Below, in pieces: positions 16,313 through 23,749 of a stretch of DNA of 64,000 bases (the first letter of the stretch is position 1; each line of letters starts with the position of its first letter). This DNA is from Streptomyces sp. NBC_00440 (GTDB lineage Bacteria > Actinomycetota > Actinomycetes > Streptomycetales > Streptomycetaceae): positions 3,397,001 to 3,461,000 of the forward strand of contig NZ_CP107921.1 in assembly GCF_036014215.1 (NCBI RefSeq), read 5' to 3'. The notes under the pieces were generated by a model. The model saw only the letters and a program-made list of their open reading frames with translations, was not told where the DNA came from and did not search any database. The position numbers and the translations under genes are program-made.

Positions 16313-17227
16313 TCAACCCTCCTGCTGGACATGGCTGTTGATGAGGCTGTTGATGAAGGCGGCGACGTGGTCCAGGGCCTGCGCGGCCTCGTCGACGGCC
16401 GGGGCGAAACCCTGGAAGACGTGCGGCGCCCCGGGGAAGGTCTGCAGGGTGACCGGGACGTCGGCGCGTGCGGCCCGCACGGCCAGCCGCAGGGCGTCGT
16501 CGAGCAGGACTTCCCGGCCGCCGGCCTGGATCAGCAGCGGCGGCAGTCCGCGCAGATCGGCGTGGAGCGGGCTGGCCAGCGGGGTGCGCGGATCCGCCCC
16601 GGCCAGGTAGTCGGCGGCCCGGGTCTCCAAGGCCCGGCGGGTGAGCGCCGGGTCCTCGTCGGCCCGGGTAGTCATGGTGGAACCGGACTGGGTGAGGTCC
16701 GTCCACGGGGACAGGACGGTCGCGGACGACGGCTGCGGCAGCCTCGCGTCCCGGATCGCCAGCAGCAGGGCGAGAGCGAGACCGCCACCGGCCGACTCGC
16801 CGGTGACGGCGACCGATCCGGCCGGGACGCCTCGGTCGAGCAGCGCACGGTAGGCGGCGAGGGCGTCGTCCACGGCAGCCGGGAAGGGGTGCTCGGGGGC
16901 GAGCCGGTAGTCGACGGAGAAGGTGTCGGCCGCGGTGCGCCGGGCGATCTCGGAGGCCAGGCCGACACTGGCGGCGGCCGAGCCGATCGCGTAGGCGCCG
17001 CCGTGGAAGTACAGCACGGTGCGGCCCGTCGGCTCGGCGGCGCCGGCGCGCACCTCCACGGCGGGCACCCCGCCCAGCTCGGTGGTCCGGGTGCGGACGT
17101 CGGCGGGCAGCGGCGCGCCGCCGAGCATCTCGTCGAAGACGCGGCGCATCTTCTCGACGTCGCCGCCCAGGTCCAGAGTCGAGTTCAGCAACAGGTCGGA
17201 TACGGCGTCCAGCTGGCGGCGGGTCAT
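16313..17227 (-). CDS. Alpha/beta hydrolase, hormone-sensitive-lipase type
   Basis: 304 residues from the ATG at 17227; an upstream ATG at 17290 would add 21 low-complexity residues. HSL-family signatures: oxyanion HGGAYAIGS, nucleophile elbow GESAGGG, YRLAPEHPFPAAVDD, and a C-terminal His in PHVFQGF. It should hydrolyse a short-chain or aromatic ester. First gene of an operon with the quinone oxidoreductase-like gene and divergent from a LysR-type regulator that probably controls it. Confidence 0.88.
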   Translation of the reverse strand: MTRRQLDAVSDLLLNSTLDLGGDVEKMRRVFDEMLGGAPLPADVRTRTTELGGVPAVEVRAGAAEPTGRTVLYFHGGAYAIGSAAASVGLASEIARRTAADTFSVDYRLAPEHPFPAAVDDALAAYRALLDRGVPAGSVAVTGESAGGGLALALLLAIRDARLPQPSSATVLSPWTDLTQSGSTMTTRADEDPALTRRALETRAADYLAGADPRTPLASPLHADLRGLPPLLIQAGGREVLLDDALRLAVRAARADVPVTLQTFPGAPHVFQGFAPAVDEAAQALDHVAAFINSLINSHVQQEG

Positions 17228-17303
17228 GGTGGATTTCCGATCGGGTGCGGTGGGCGAGTTCGCGGGCGGTCCGCCCGGCGACGGGATCAACCCTCCGCCG
17301 CGT

Positions 17304-17327
17304 GTGATTATTTGTCTAATGCATCAC
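17304..17327. promoter_or_regulatory. Inverted repeat in LysR/hydrolase divergent promoter
   Basis: GTGAT (17304-17308) and ATCAC (17323-17327) are separated by 14 bp in an AT-richer patch, with ATTA-N6-TAAT nested inside (17307-17320). It lies 20 bp before the LysR start and is a plausible LysR-type binding site. Confidence 0.5.
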
Positions 17328-17346
17328 AACTATCTAGGTTATCCAC

Positions 17347-18276
17347 ATGGCGCATATTGAACGGGTCGACCTCAATCTGCTCGCCCCGCTGGCCGCGCTG
17401 CTGGAGGAGCGGCATGTCTCGCACGCCGCCGAAGTCGCCGGGATGAGCCAGCCGGCGATGAGCCGGGCGCTGCAGCGGCTGCGGGACACGCTCGGCGACG
17501 AACTGCTGGTGCGCACGCCGCGCGGATACCGGCTCACCCCGCGGGCCGAGCGCGTCCAGCGCCAGCTGCGGGCGGTCCTGCCGCGGCTGGAGGGCCTGTT
17601 CGCCCCGGAGGAGTTCGACCCCGCGGAGGCCGCCGAGGCCTTCCGGGTTGCCGGGACGGACTACGCCCGGGTGTTCGCCCCCGCGGTCTTCCAGCGCGTC
17701 TTCCGGGAGTCGCCCCGCTCCACGGTGCACTTCCGCACCTGGCACGACGCCATCCACGAGGACCTCGACCGGGGCGTCGTCGACCTGATGTTCTACGCCA
17801 GGTCGGAGCCGGTCACCGCGCTGCACACCGAGCATCTCTTCGACGACCGGTTCATGTGTGTGCTCTCCGCCGACCACCCGCTGGCCGGGCGTCCGGAGAT
17901 CGCTCTGGAGGAGTACCTGGACGCCACCCACGTGATCGTCGGCACCACCGACGAACGCCAGACCGCGATCGAGGGGCGCCTGGAGGACTTCGGAACGCCC
18001 CGCCGGGCCGGACTGACCGTGCCCTACCACTCGCTGGCCGCGCTATCGGTCCTGGGCACCCGGCTGATCCTCACGCTGCCCGCGCGGCTGCTCGCGGAGC
18101 AGCGCCCGGACCCCGGGATCCGGATCCTGCCCGCCCCCGAGGAGATCCGCCCGCTGCACTACCAGATGGCCTGGCACCCCCGGCTGGACGGCGACCTGGG
18201 ACAGCGCTGGCTCCGGGACACCATCCGCGCCGTCACCGCTGAACTACCGGAGGTGGCACCGGACTTCCGCCTGTGA
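17347..18276 (+). CDS. LysR-family transcriptional regulator
   Basis: 309 residues. N-terminal winged HTH (VDLNLLAPLAALLEERHVSH; AAEVAGMSQPAMSRALQRLR, then GDELLVRTPRGYRLTPRA) and a periplasmic-binding-like effector domain starting near residue 90 (FRVAGTDYARVFAP). Divergent from the hydrolase/oxidoreductase operon, which is its likely target together with its own gene. The 3' end overlaps the convergent DUF35 gene by 33 bp. Confidence 0.93.
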   Translation: MAHIERVDLNLLAPLAALLEERHVSHAAEVAGMSQPAMSRALQRLRDTLGDELLVRTPRGYRLTPRAERVQRQLRAVLPRLEGLFAPEEFDPAEAAEAFRVAGTDYARVFAPAVFQRVFRESPRSTVHFRTWHDAIHEDLDRGVVDLMFYARSEPVTALHTEHLFDDRFMCVLSADHPLAGRPEIALEEYLDATHVIVGTTDERQTAIEGRLEDFGTPRRAGLTVPYHSLAALSVLGTRLILTLPARLLAEQRPDPGIRILPAPEEIRPLHYQMAWHPRLDGDLGQRWLRDTIRAVTAELPEVAPDFRL

Positions 18277-18732
18277 ACCGTCCCGCCAAGACCCGTCGGT
18301 GCGGAACACCGGCACGCTGACGCCGGGGGTCAACTCGCGGAACGTGACGCCGAGCGCCATCCCGATACGGAGCCCGTCCGCCGGGCAGTCGACGATCTCC
18401 GTCATCAGGCGCGGCCCTTCGGCCAGATCCACCACCGCCGCGACGTACGGGACACGCTTCCCGAAGGGCGGCAGGTCGTTCCGGTGCACCACCGACCAGG
18501 TGTAGAGCGTGGCCCGGCCGCTCGCCTGCTCCCAGGTGACGTCGTCGCTCCAGCAGTGCGGGCAGAACTCGCGCGGGTAGTGGTGCGGCTTTCCGCACCC
18601 GCCGCAGCGCCTGATCAGCAGCCGGCCCTCGGCGGCGGCCGCCCAGTAGGGCGCGGTGAAGGCATCCGGTTCCGGCAGATCGAACCTCGGGGATGCGGCA
18701 GGGGCAGCAGTGGCGGGTGCGGGATCTGTCAT
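18244..18732 (-). CDS. DUF35 Zn-ribbon/OB-fold acyl-CoA-associated protein
   Basis: 162 residues. N-terminal helix, a zinc ribbon CGGCGK...CPHC (about 37-55) and an OB-fold domain (GRATLYTWSVVHRN; YVAAVVDLAEGPRLMTEI). DUF35 proteins bind thiolase-fold enzymes and acyl-CoAs, for example ChsH2 with Ltp2 in sterol side-chain cleavage. Here the gene follows a DoxX-like gene with TGATG coupling and lies behind the shared operator. The likely thiolase-fold partner is at 6074-7264. Confidence 0.9.
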   Translation of the reverse strand: MTDPAPATAAPAASPRFDLPEPDAFTAPYWAAAAEGRLLIRRCGGCGKPHHYPREFCPHCWSDDVTWEQASGRATLYTWSVVHRNDLPPFGKRVPYVAAVVDLAEGPRLMTEIVDCPADGLRIGMALGVTFRELTPGVSVPVFRTDGSWRDGSQAEVRCHLR

Positions 18733-19181
18733 CAGAAGAGTCCGATCGCGTGGTCGAGTGACCAGGTCTGCCAGGCCATCGCACCGAAGGCGGCCAGGGA
18801 AATCAGCGCCATCATCGCGTTCTGCCCCTGCTCGGCCCAGTCGTGGATCATCAGCACGAAGTAGAGGAGGTTGAGCAGGAACCCGGCGACCAGCGCCACC
18901 GGGGTCAGAAATCCGACCACTAGGCCAAGACCGAGGGCGAGTTCGGCGTAGACGACGACATGGGCCATGAGCCGGGGCCGGGGCGCCACGAAGCGCTCGA
19001 AGCCGCGCTTCACCACCGGCCACTTGTGCTTGCCCGCCACGTCCGCCGCCCAGGTGATGCCCGTACCGCGCTCGAACCAGGCCTTCTTGTCCTTGTGGCG
19101 CCAGCTCTCCAGCCACCACAGGCCGAGTCCGATACGGAGGACGGCGAGCCACTCGGCGCCACTGAGCCAGATCGAATGCAT
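18732..19181 (-). CDS. DoxX-family membrane protein
   Basis: 149 residues with about four hydrophobic segments: ~9-25, a loop containing charged KDKKAWFERGTG, then MAHVVVYAELALGLGLVVGF, LVAGFLLNLLYFVLMI and ALISLAAFGAMAW. DoxX proteins are small membrane proteins sometimes paired with redox or CoA-ester enzymes; the exact role is unclear. First gene of a two-gene unit with the DUF35 gene, starting 33 bp from one copy of the shared palindrome. Confidence 0.85.
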   Translation of the reverse strand: MHSIWLSGAEWLAVLRIGLGLWWLESWRHKDKKAWFERGTGITWAADVAGKHKWPVVKRGFERFVAPRPRLMAHVVVYAELALGLGLVVGFLTPVALVAGFLLNLLYFVLMIHDWAEQGQNAMMALISLAAFGAMAWQTWSLDHAIGLF

Positions 19182-19210
19182 CGGGTCCCCTCGCTCGTTG
19201 CCCCATCGGT

Positions 19211-19229
19211 TTCTGACGGTACGTCAGTT
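19211..19229. promoter_or_regulatory. Shared catabolic operator, copy 3
   Basis: Core TGACGGTACGTCA (19214-19226) is a perfect palindrome with flanks TTC...GTT. It lies between the divergent DoxX-DUF35 unit (start 19181) and the flavin monooxygenase-like gene (start 19340), much closer to the former. Confidence 0.82.
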
Positions 19230-19339
19230 CAGCGGATGGAAGCCACTGTGCGCAAGAGGTGTGCAGGCGTGATCAATTCGCAATCGCTTCTGGCCTTGAC
19301 CGAGACCTATCAAGCGAACGGGCCATTACGCTCCGTTCC

Positions 19340-20479
19340 ATGGACGACACGAAGGACGACCGGCCCGTCTACGTCATCGGTGCGGGACCGGGCGGACTGG
19401 CCGCTGCCGCCGCGCTGCGTGAGCGGGGCGTACGGGCCGTCATCCTGGAGAAGTCCAACGACGTCGGCACCTCCTGGCGCCACCACTACGATCGTCTGCA
19501 TCTGCACACCACCCGGCGCCTCTCGGGGCTGCCGGGGCTGCCGATGCCGCGCTCCTTCGGGCGCTGGGTGTCGCGGGACAACGTCGTGCGGTATCTGGAG
19601 AAGTACGCGGAGTACCACGGCCTGGAGATCGTCACCGGGGTCGAGGTCACCCGGATCGCCCGCGCCGACGGCCCGGGTTGGCTGCTGCACGCGACCGGCG
19701 GGCGGGAGCTGACCGGCAGCGCGGTGGTCGTGGCCACGGGGTACAACCACACGCCCAGGCTGCCCGACTGGGCCGGTACGGACACCTTCCACGGGGACCT
19801 GGTGCACGCGGGCGCGTACCGCGACGCCTCGCCGTACGCGGGCCGGGACGTGCTCGTGGTCGGGGCCGGCAACACCGGCGCCGAGATAGCCGTCGACCTG
19901 GTCGAGGGCGGCGCCGGGCGGGTACGCATCGCCATCCGCACCGTCCCGCACATCATCCGGCGCTCCACCGCGGGCTGGCCCGCGCAGCGCACCGGCATCC
20001 TGGTCCGCAGACTGCCGACCCGGCTGGTGGACCGGGCCGGTGAGGCGCTGTGCAAGATCTCCGTGCCCGACCTCTCCGTGCAGGGCCTGCCGCGCCCCGA
20101 CACGGGCCTCTACTCCCGGGTGCGCGAGGGCGCGATCCCCGTACAGGACGTGGGTCTGATCGACGCGGTCCGCACCGGCCGGGTCGAGCCGGTCGCGGCG
20201 GTGGACTCCTTCGACGACGGCAAGGTCGTCCTCGCCGACGGCACCCGGATCTCACCGGACGCGGTGATCGCGGCGACGGGGTACCGGCGGGCGCTGGAGC
20301 CGTTGGTGGGGCACCTGGACGTCCTGGACGCACGGGGCAAACCCGTGGTGCACGGCGGCCGAACCCCCGCGCAGGCGCCCGGACTGTTCTTCACGGGCTT
20401 CACCAACCCCATCAGCGGGATGTTCCGCGAGCTGGCGATCGACGCACGCAAGATCGCCGCGGTCATCGCACGGCAGTGA
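19340..20479 (+). CDS. FAD-dependent monooxygenase/oxidoreductase (FMO-like)
   Basis: 379 residues. Two dinucleotide-binding Rossmann motifs: VIGAGPGGLAAAAAL near residue 14 (FAD) and VVGAGNTGAEIAVDL near residue 172 (NADPH), with the ATG motif VVVATGYNHTP between them. This arrangement fits flavin-containing or Baeyer-Villiger-like monooxygenases of the CzcO family. No ribosome-binding site is seen before the chosen ATG; translation from the GTG at 19259 would add 27 unlikely residues. It probably oxidises a hydrophobic substrate in the same catabolic set, but its distance of over 110 bp from the operator leaves co-regulation open. Confidence 0.85.
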   Translation: MDDTKDDRPVYVIGAGPGGLAAAAALRERGVRAVILEKSNDVGTSWRHHYDRLHLHTTRRLSGLPGLPMPRSFGRWVSRDNVVRYLEKYAEYHGLEIVTGVEVTRIARADGPGWLLHATGGRELTGSAVVVATGYNHTPRLPDWAGTDTFHGDLVHAGAYRDASPYAGRDVLVVGAGNTGAEIAVDLVEGGAGRVRIAIRTVPHIIRRSTAGWPAQRTGILVRRLPTRLVDRAGEALCKISVPDLSVQGLPRPDTGLYSRVREGAIPVQDVGLIDAVRTGRVEPVAAVDSFDDGKVVLADGTRISPDAVIAATGYRRALEPLVGHLDVLDARGKPVVHGGRTPAQAPGLFFTGFTNPISGMFRELAIDARKIAAVIARQ

Positions 20480-20580
20480 GCAGGGCAGTGAGCAGTGCGG
20501 TCAGCAGGGCGGTCAGCGCGGGAGTGAGCACAGCAGTGAGCAGGGCGGTCAGCCCGACAATGAGCAGGGCGCTGACCGCG
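20473..20580. repeat. Nine imperfect 12-bp tandem repeats
   Basis: Units of the form GCAGTGAGCAGG / GCGGTCAGCAGG repeat nine times without a length change. The array begins in the last codons of the monooxygenase gene and continues into the gap before the TetR gene's 3' end. Read on the minus strand, one frame gives a hydrophobic TALL-repeat run, but without a standard start codon. Confidence 0.8.
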
Positions 20581-20641
20581 AGGATGGACGCGGCGATCGC
20601 ACGGAGCCACCGGTCGCCGCGCGCGGCGACCCCCGGCGGCG

Positions 20642-21271
20642 TCAGCCCAGGCGGCTCACGAAGGACCGCACCAGCCGGTCGGTGAAGTCCCGGCCGATCG
20701 GCTCGCCCGTCACCAGCACCCGGTAGTAGAGCGGACCCACGATCTGGTCGGTCTCGGCCGCCACGTCCAGGTCCGCGGGCAGTTCCCCCCGCCGCACGGC
20801 ACGCTCCAGCGGCAACTGGTCGCGGCGGCGCTGCTCGTCGAGGAACCTGGCCCGGAAGTCCTCGGCGAACGCCGGATCGTGCTGGGTCTGGGCCATCAGC
20901 GCCTTGAAGACGGCTCCGGGGTCCGACCCACTGAGGAACTGGCCCAGGCGGCCCAGGTGGTCGCTCAGGTCGCGCGCCACATCGCCGTGATCGGGCGAGG
21001 GCGGCTCCTCGGCCACGTCCTGCAGGAAGGCATCCATCAGGACGTCGGTCTTCGTGCTCCACCAGCGGTAGATGGTCTGCTTGGCGACACCGGCCCGCGC
21101 CGCGATGCCTTCCATCGTGACGCCCGCGAAGCCCTTCTCGGCGAGCAGATCGTCGGCCGCCTCCAGCACCGCGAACCGGGCGATTTCGCTGCGCCCGTGC
21201 CGGTTGCCGTGGTGCCGTCGGCCCGCCGCGCCGACGGCCCCTTCCTCAGCGGTTCCTGCCTCAGCTCCCAT
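20642..21271 (-). CDS. TetR-family repressor with C-terminal ligand domain
   Basis: 209 residues. HTH at about 45-75 (VTMEGIAARAGVAKQTIYRWW), preceded by a basic His/Arg-rich N-terminus (HHGNRHGRSE). The C-terminal part (GAVFKALMAQTQHDPAFAEDFRARFL) resembles the TetR_C_11 group. Divergent from an O-methyltransferase gene followed by an MFS gene; a 30-bp palindrome between them is the probable operator and is unlike the shared TGACGG element. Confidence 0.9.
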   Translation of the reverse strand: MGAEAGTAEEGAVGAAGRRHHGNRHGRSEIARFAVLEAADDLLAEKGFAGVTMEGIAARAGVAKQTIYRWWSTKTDVLMDAFLQDVAEEPPSPDHGDVARDLSDHLGRLGQFLSGSDPGAVFKALMAQTQHDPAFAEDFRARFLDEQRRRDQLPLERAVRRGELPADLDVAAETDQIVGPLYYRVLVTGEPIGRDFTDRLVRSFVSRLG

Positions 21272-21307
21272 GGTGCCTCCCTCTGCCCCCAGGATAGTCA
21301 GCCGTTC

Positions 21308-21337
21308 TAGACTAAACGCAACGGTGCGTCTACTCTA
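21308..21337. promoter_or_regulatory. TetR operator overlapping the methyltransferase promoter
   Basis: A 30-bp inverted repeat: 12 of 15 base pairs match, with outer arms TAGA...TCTA and inner arms ACGCA...TGCGT. It contains TACTCT (21331-21336), a -10-like hexamer 7 bp before the ATG at 21344, so repressor binding would block this promoter. Located between the divergent TetR and O-methyltransferase genes. Confidence 0.75.
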
Positions 21338-21343
21338 AACGGC

Positions 21344-22006
21344 ATGACCTTCACCCACACGCTCGCCGACCCCCGGGTCGAGACCGCACTCAGCCGGATG
21401 TTCGACCTCGCCGCGCTCGACGAAGCCACCTCGGCCCGCACCCGGGCCGAGCACCCCGACCGCCCCGAGCCGACGACACCGCAGGAACTCGCCGACGCCA
21501 CCGCCGAGATCTACATGCCGATCTCCGCAGCGGGCGGCGAGTTGCTCTACAACCTGGTGCGGGCCACCCGGCCCGCCACCGTCGTGGAGTTCGGCATGTC
21601 CTTCGGCATCTCGACCCTGTATCTGGCCGCCGCCGTGCGGGACAACGGCGCCGGGCGCGTCGTCACCACGGAACTGAACAAGGACAAAGCGGCCGCGGCC
21701 CGTCGCACCTTCGCCGAGACCGGCCTGGACGATGTGATCACCGTGATGGAGGGGGACGCCCGGGAGACGCTCGGCAGTCTCGACGCCCCGGCGGACTTCG
21801 TCCTGCTCGACGGCTGGAAGGACCTGTGCCTGCCCGTACTGCGCCTGCTCGAACCGCACTTGGCGCCGGGCACACTCGTGGTCGCCGACGACGTGAACCT
21901 CAGCAGCCTGCGCCCGTACCTGGAGTACGTACGCACCCCGGCGAACGGCTACCGGAGCGTGCCCTTCCCCGTCGAGGACGGCATGGAGATCAGCTGCCGC
22001 CTCTGA
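21344..22006 (+). CDS. Class I SAM-dependent O-methyltransferase
   Basis: 220 residues. SAM-binding VVEFGMSFGISTLYLAAAV, acidic motif VVTTELNKDK, GDARETLGSL and DFVLLDGWKDLCLPVLRLLEP resemble the CCoAOMT/Methyltransf_24 type. No ribosome-binding site; the position of the -10 box suggests a leaderless transcript. Likely repressed by the divergent TetR protein. May inactivate a compound that the downstream MFS protein also exports, but this is inference. Confidence 0.88.
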   Translation: MTFTHTLADPRVETALSRMFDLAALDEATSARTRAEHPDRPEPTTPQELADATAEIYMPISAAGGELLYNLVRATRPATVVEFGMSFGISTLYLAAAVRDNGAGRVVTTELNKDKAAAARRTFAETGLDDVITVMEGDARETLGSLDAPADFVLLDGWKDLCLPVLRLLEPHLAPGTLVVADDVNLSSLRPYLEYVRTPANGYRSVPFPVEDGMEISCRL

Positions 22007-22014
22007 GCACGACC

Positions 22015-22062
22015 CGCGTCACGATCTACGTCACGACGCGCGTCGCCACCCGAGTCACGACC
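22015..22062. repeat. Four imperfect 12-bp tandem repeats after the O-methyltransferase
   Basis: Units based on CGCGTCACGACC repeat four times in the gap between the methyltransferase and MFS genes. No hairpin or gene is apparent; probably replication-slippage DNA. Confidence 0.6.
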
Positions 22063-22222
22063 ACCTGAGTCCTCAGCCACGTGGCTCACGGTGCACACTG
22101 CCGTGGGCGGGGCCATGGCTCACCGCACGGAGTCACGGCTCACCGCACGGGCCGGGGGCCGGGGTTCTCCCCGAGCCGGATCCCCCGGCCCGGCGACCGT
22201 ACCGAAGAGGGGGAGATCAAGG

Positions 22223-23626
22223 ATGTGCGCAGCCTGCGGCATACCCACCCACCTGGCCGACGCTGAAGCGTTCGCGCCCGCCGAGGCGCAGCCCGCGACC
22301 CCGGCCACCGTCCCAACCACCACCCCACCCACCGGCCCTTCCGCCGGCGCGGCTCCAAATACGTCCGGCGGCCCGCCCGTCGCCCCGCCGCCTCCGAGGT
22401 TCGCCGCGCTGCGCAATCCCGACTGCCGCCCGTACCTGTTCGGTGCGGCCCTGGCGATGATGGCCGACAACATCGAACACGTCATCACCTACTGGGTGTT
22501 GTGGCAGACGTTCCACTCCCCGGCCCTGACCGGCTTCCAGGTCATCAGCCACTGGGTGCCGTTCCTGCTGCTCTCGATGTGGTTCGGCTCCCTGGCGGAC
22601 CGCTACGACTGCCGCCGCATCATCCAGGCCGCGCAGGTCCTGTTCATGGCCGTCTCCGTGACCTGGGGCGTCCTGTTCCTCACCGACTCGCTGCACATGT
22701 GGGAGGCGTGCGTCCTGCTCGTCCTGCACGGTCTTGCCGGGTCACTGTGGGGCCCCGGCGAGCAGCTGATGCTGCACGACTTCGTCGGCCCGGCCGAACT
22801 GCCCAGCGCCGTACGCCTGAACGCCACCTTCCGCAGTCTGGGCGTCCTCTTCGGCCCCGTGGTCGGGTCCGCGCTGCTGCTGGGGCTCGGCCCCACGGCG
22901 GGTATTTTCGCCAACGTCGCCTTCTACCTGCCGCTGACGCTCTTCCTCTTCCGTACCCGGTTCACCGGCCACACCCGCGACCGCCACAGCAGGCCACGGG
23001 TGGGGGTGCTGGAGTCGCTGCGCGTCCTGCGGGAGATCGGCTCCAACCGCACCCTGGTCAGCATGATCATCCTGGGCGGCCTCGGCTCGTTCTTCGTCGG
23101 CTCCTCGCTCCAGTCCTCGATGCCGATCTTCGCCCATGACCTCGGCGCGGGCGGCGCCGGGACCGCGTACGGGGTCCTGCTGTTCGCCAACGGCGCGGGC
23201 GGGGTCGTCGGCGGCATCGTGCTGGAGGCCACCGGGTGGGTCAAACCACATGTGCCGGCCGCCGTCATCAGTACGGCGATCTACGGCGTGACCAGCCTGT
23301 TCTTCGCCCTCACCACCAGCTATCCGCTGGCGCTCGGGCTGCTGCTCGTCGGCGGTGTCGCCAACCTCGCGTCGATGTCGATCGGCCAGACGGTCGTGCA
23401 GTTGCTCGCTCCCGCCGCCGACCGCGGCCGGGTCCTCGGGGTGTACGGGATGTCCGCCAACGGACTGCGCGCGGGCAGCGGTTTCACCGTCGGCCTGCTG
23501 GGCGCCGCCATCGGCGTCCACGCGTCCCTGGGGTTCAGCGCCACCGCTCTCTGCGTCGGCACCGTCCTGGCCGGCCTGCACGCCCTGCGCGGGCACCGGC
23601 GGGCGGCTCCGGCCGACGCCGGGTAG
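22223..23626 (+). CDS. Major facilitator superfamily transporter (EntS/DHA3-like)
   Basis: 467 residues from the ATG at 22223, preceded by GGGGGAGA and AAGG; upstream in-frame starts exist but would add low-complexity sequence. A Pro/Ala-rich hydrophilic N-terminus of about 60 residues (with CAACG) precedes 10-12 membrane segments. Motif A-like GSLADRYDCRRI lies between helices 2 and 3. The family exports drugs, siderophores or other small molecules. It follows the O-methyltransferase gene by 216 bp and may share its repressor. Confidence 0.87.
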   Translation: MCAACGIPTHLADAEAFAPAEAQPATPATVPTTTPPTGPSAGAAPNTSGGPPVAPPPPRFAALRNPDCRPYLFGAALAMMADNIEHVITYWVLWQTFHSPALTGFQVISHWVPFLLLSMWFGSLADRYDCRRIIQAAQVLFMAVSVTWGVLFLTDSLHMWEACVLLVLHGLAGSLWGPGEQLMLHDFVGPAELPSAVRLNATFRSLGVLFGPVVGSALLLGLGPTAGIFANVAFYLPLTLFLFRTRFTGHTRDRHSRPRVGVLESLRVLREIGSNRTLVSMIILGGLGSFFVGSSLQSSMPIFAHDLGAGGAGTAYGVLLFANGAGGVVGGIVLEATGWVKPHVPAAVISTAIYGVTSLFFALTTSYPLALGLLLVGGVANLASMSIGQTVVQLLAPAADRGRVLGVYGMSANGLRAGSGFTVGLLGAAIGVHASLGFSATALCVGTVLAGLHALRGHRRAAPADAG

Positions 23627-23715
23627 GCGAGAACCGGCCGACAGCGCCCTGCGGCGGTATCGGCCGGTGACGCGGTGGGAAGTGCCGTATCGCGAGTCTT
23701 TGCTTGCAGCAGTGT

Positions 23716-23743
23716 TCCTGACGGGCCGTCAGTTCAGTAATCT
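23716..23743. promoter_or_regulatory. Shared catabolic operator, copy 4, with promoter of the acyl-CoA synthetase gene
   Basis: Core TGACGGGCCGTCA (23719-23731) is a perfect palindrome. TAATCT (23738-23743) is a good -10 box ending 6 bp before the GTG at 23750; TTCCTG (23715-23720) is 17 bp upstream of it. The operator therefore fills the spacer, and the transcript would begin at the start codon. Confidence 0.8.
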
Positions 23744-23749
23744 GACTAG

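Noticed and set aside
17338..17346. TTATCCACA before the LysR start as a DnaA box
   Set aside because: A single nonamer with one mismatch is expected by chance in a window of this size.
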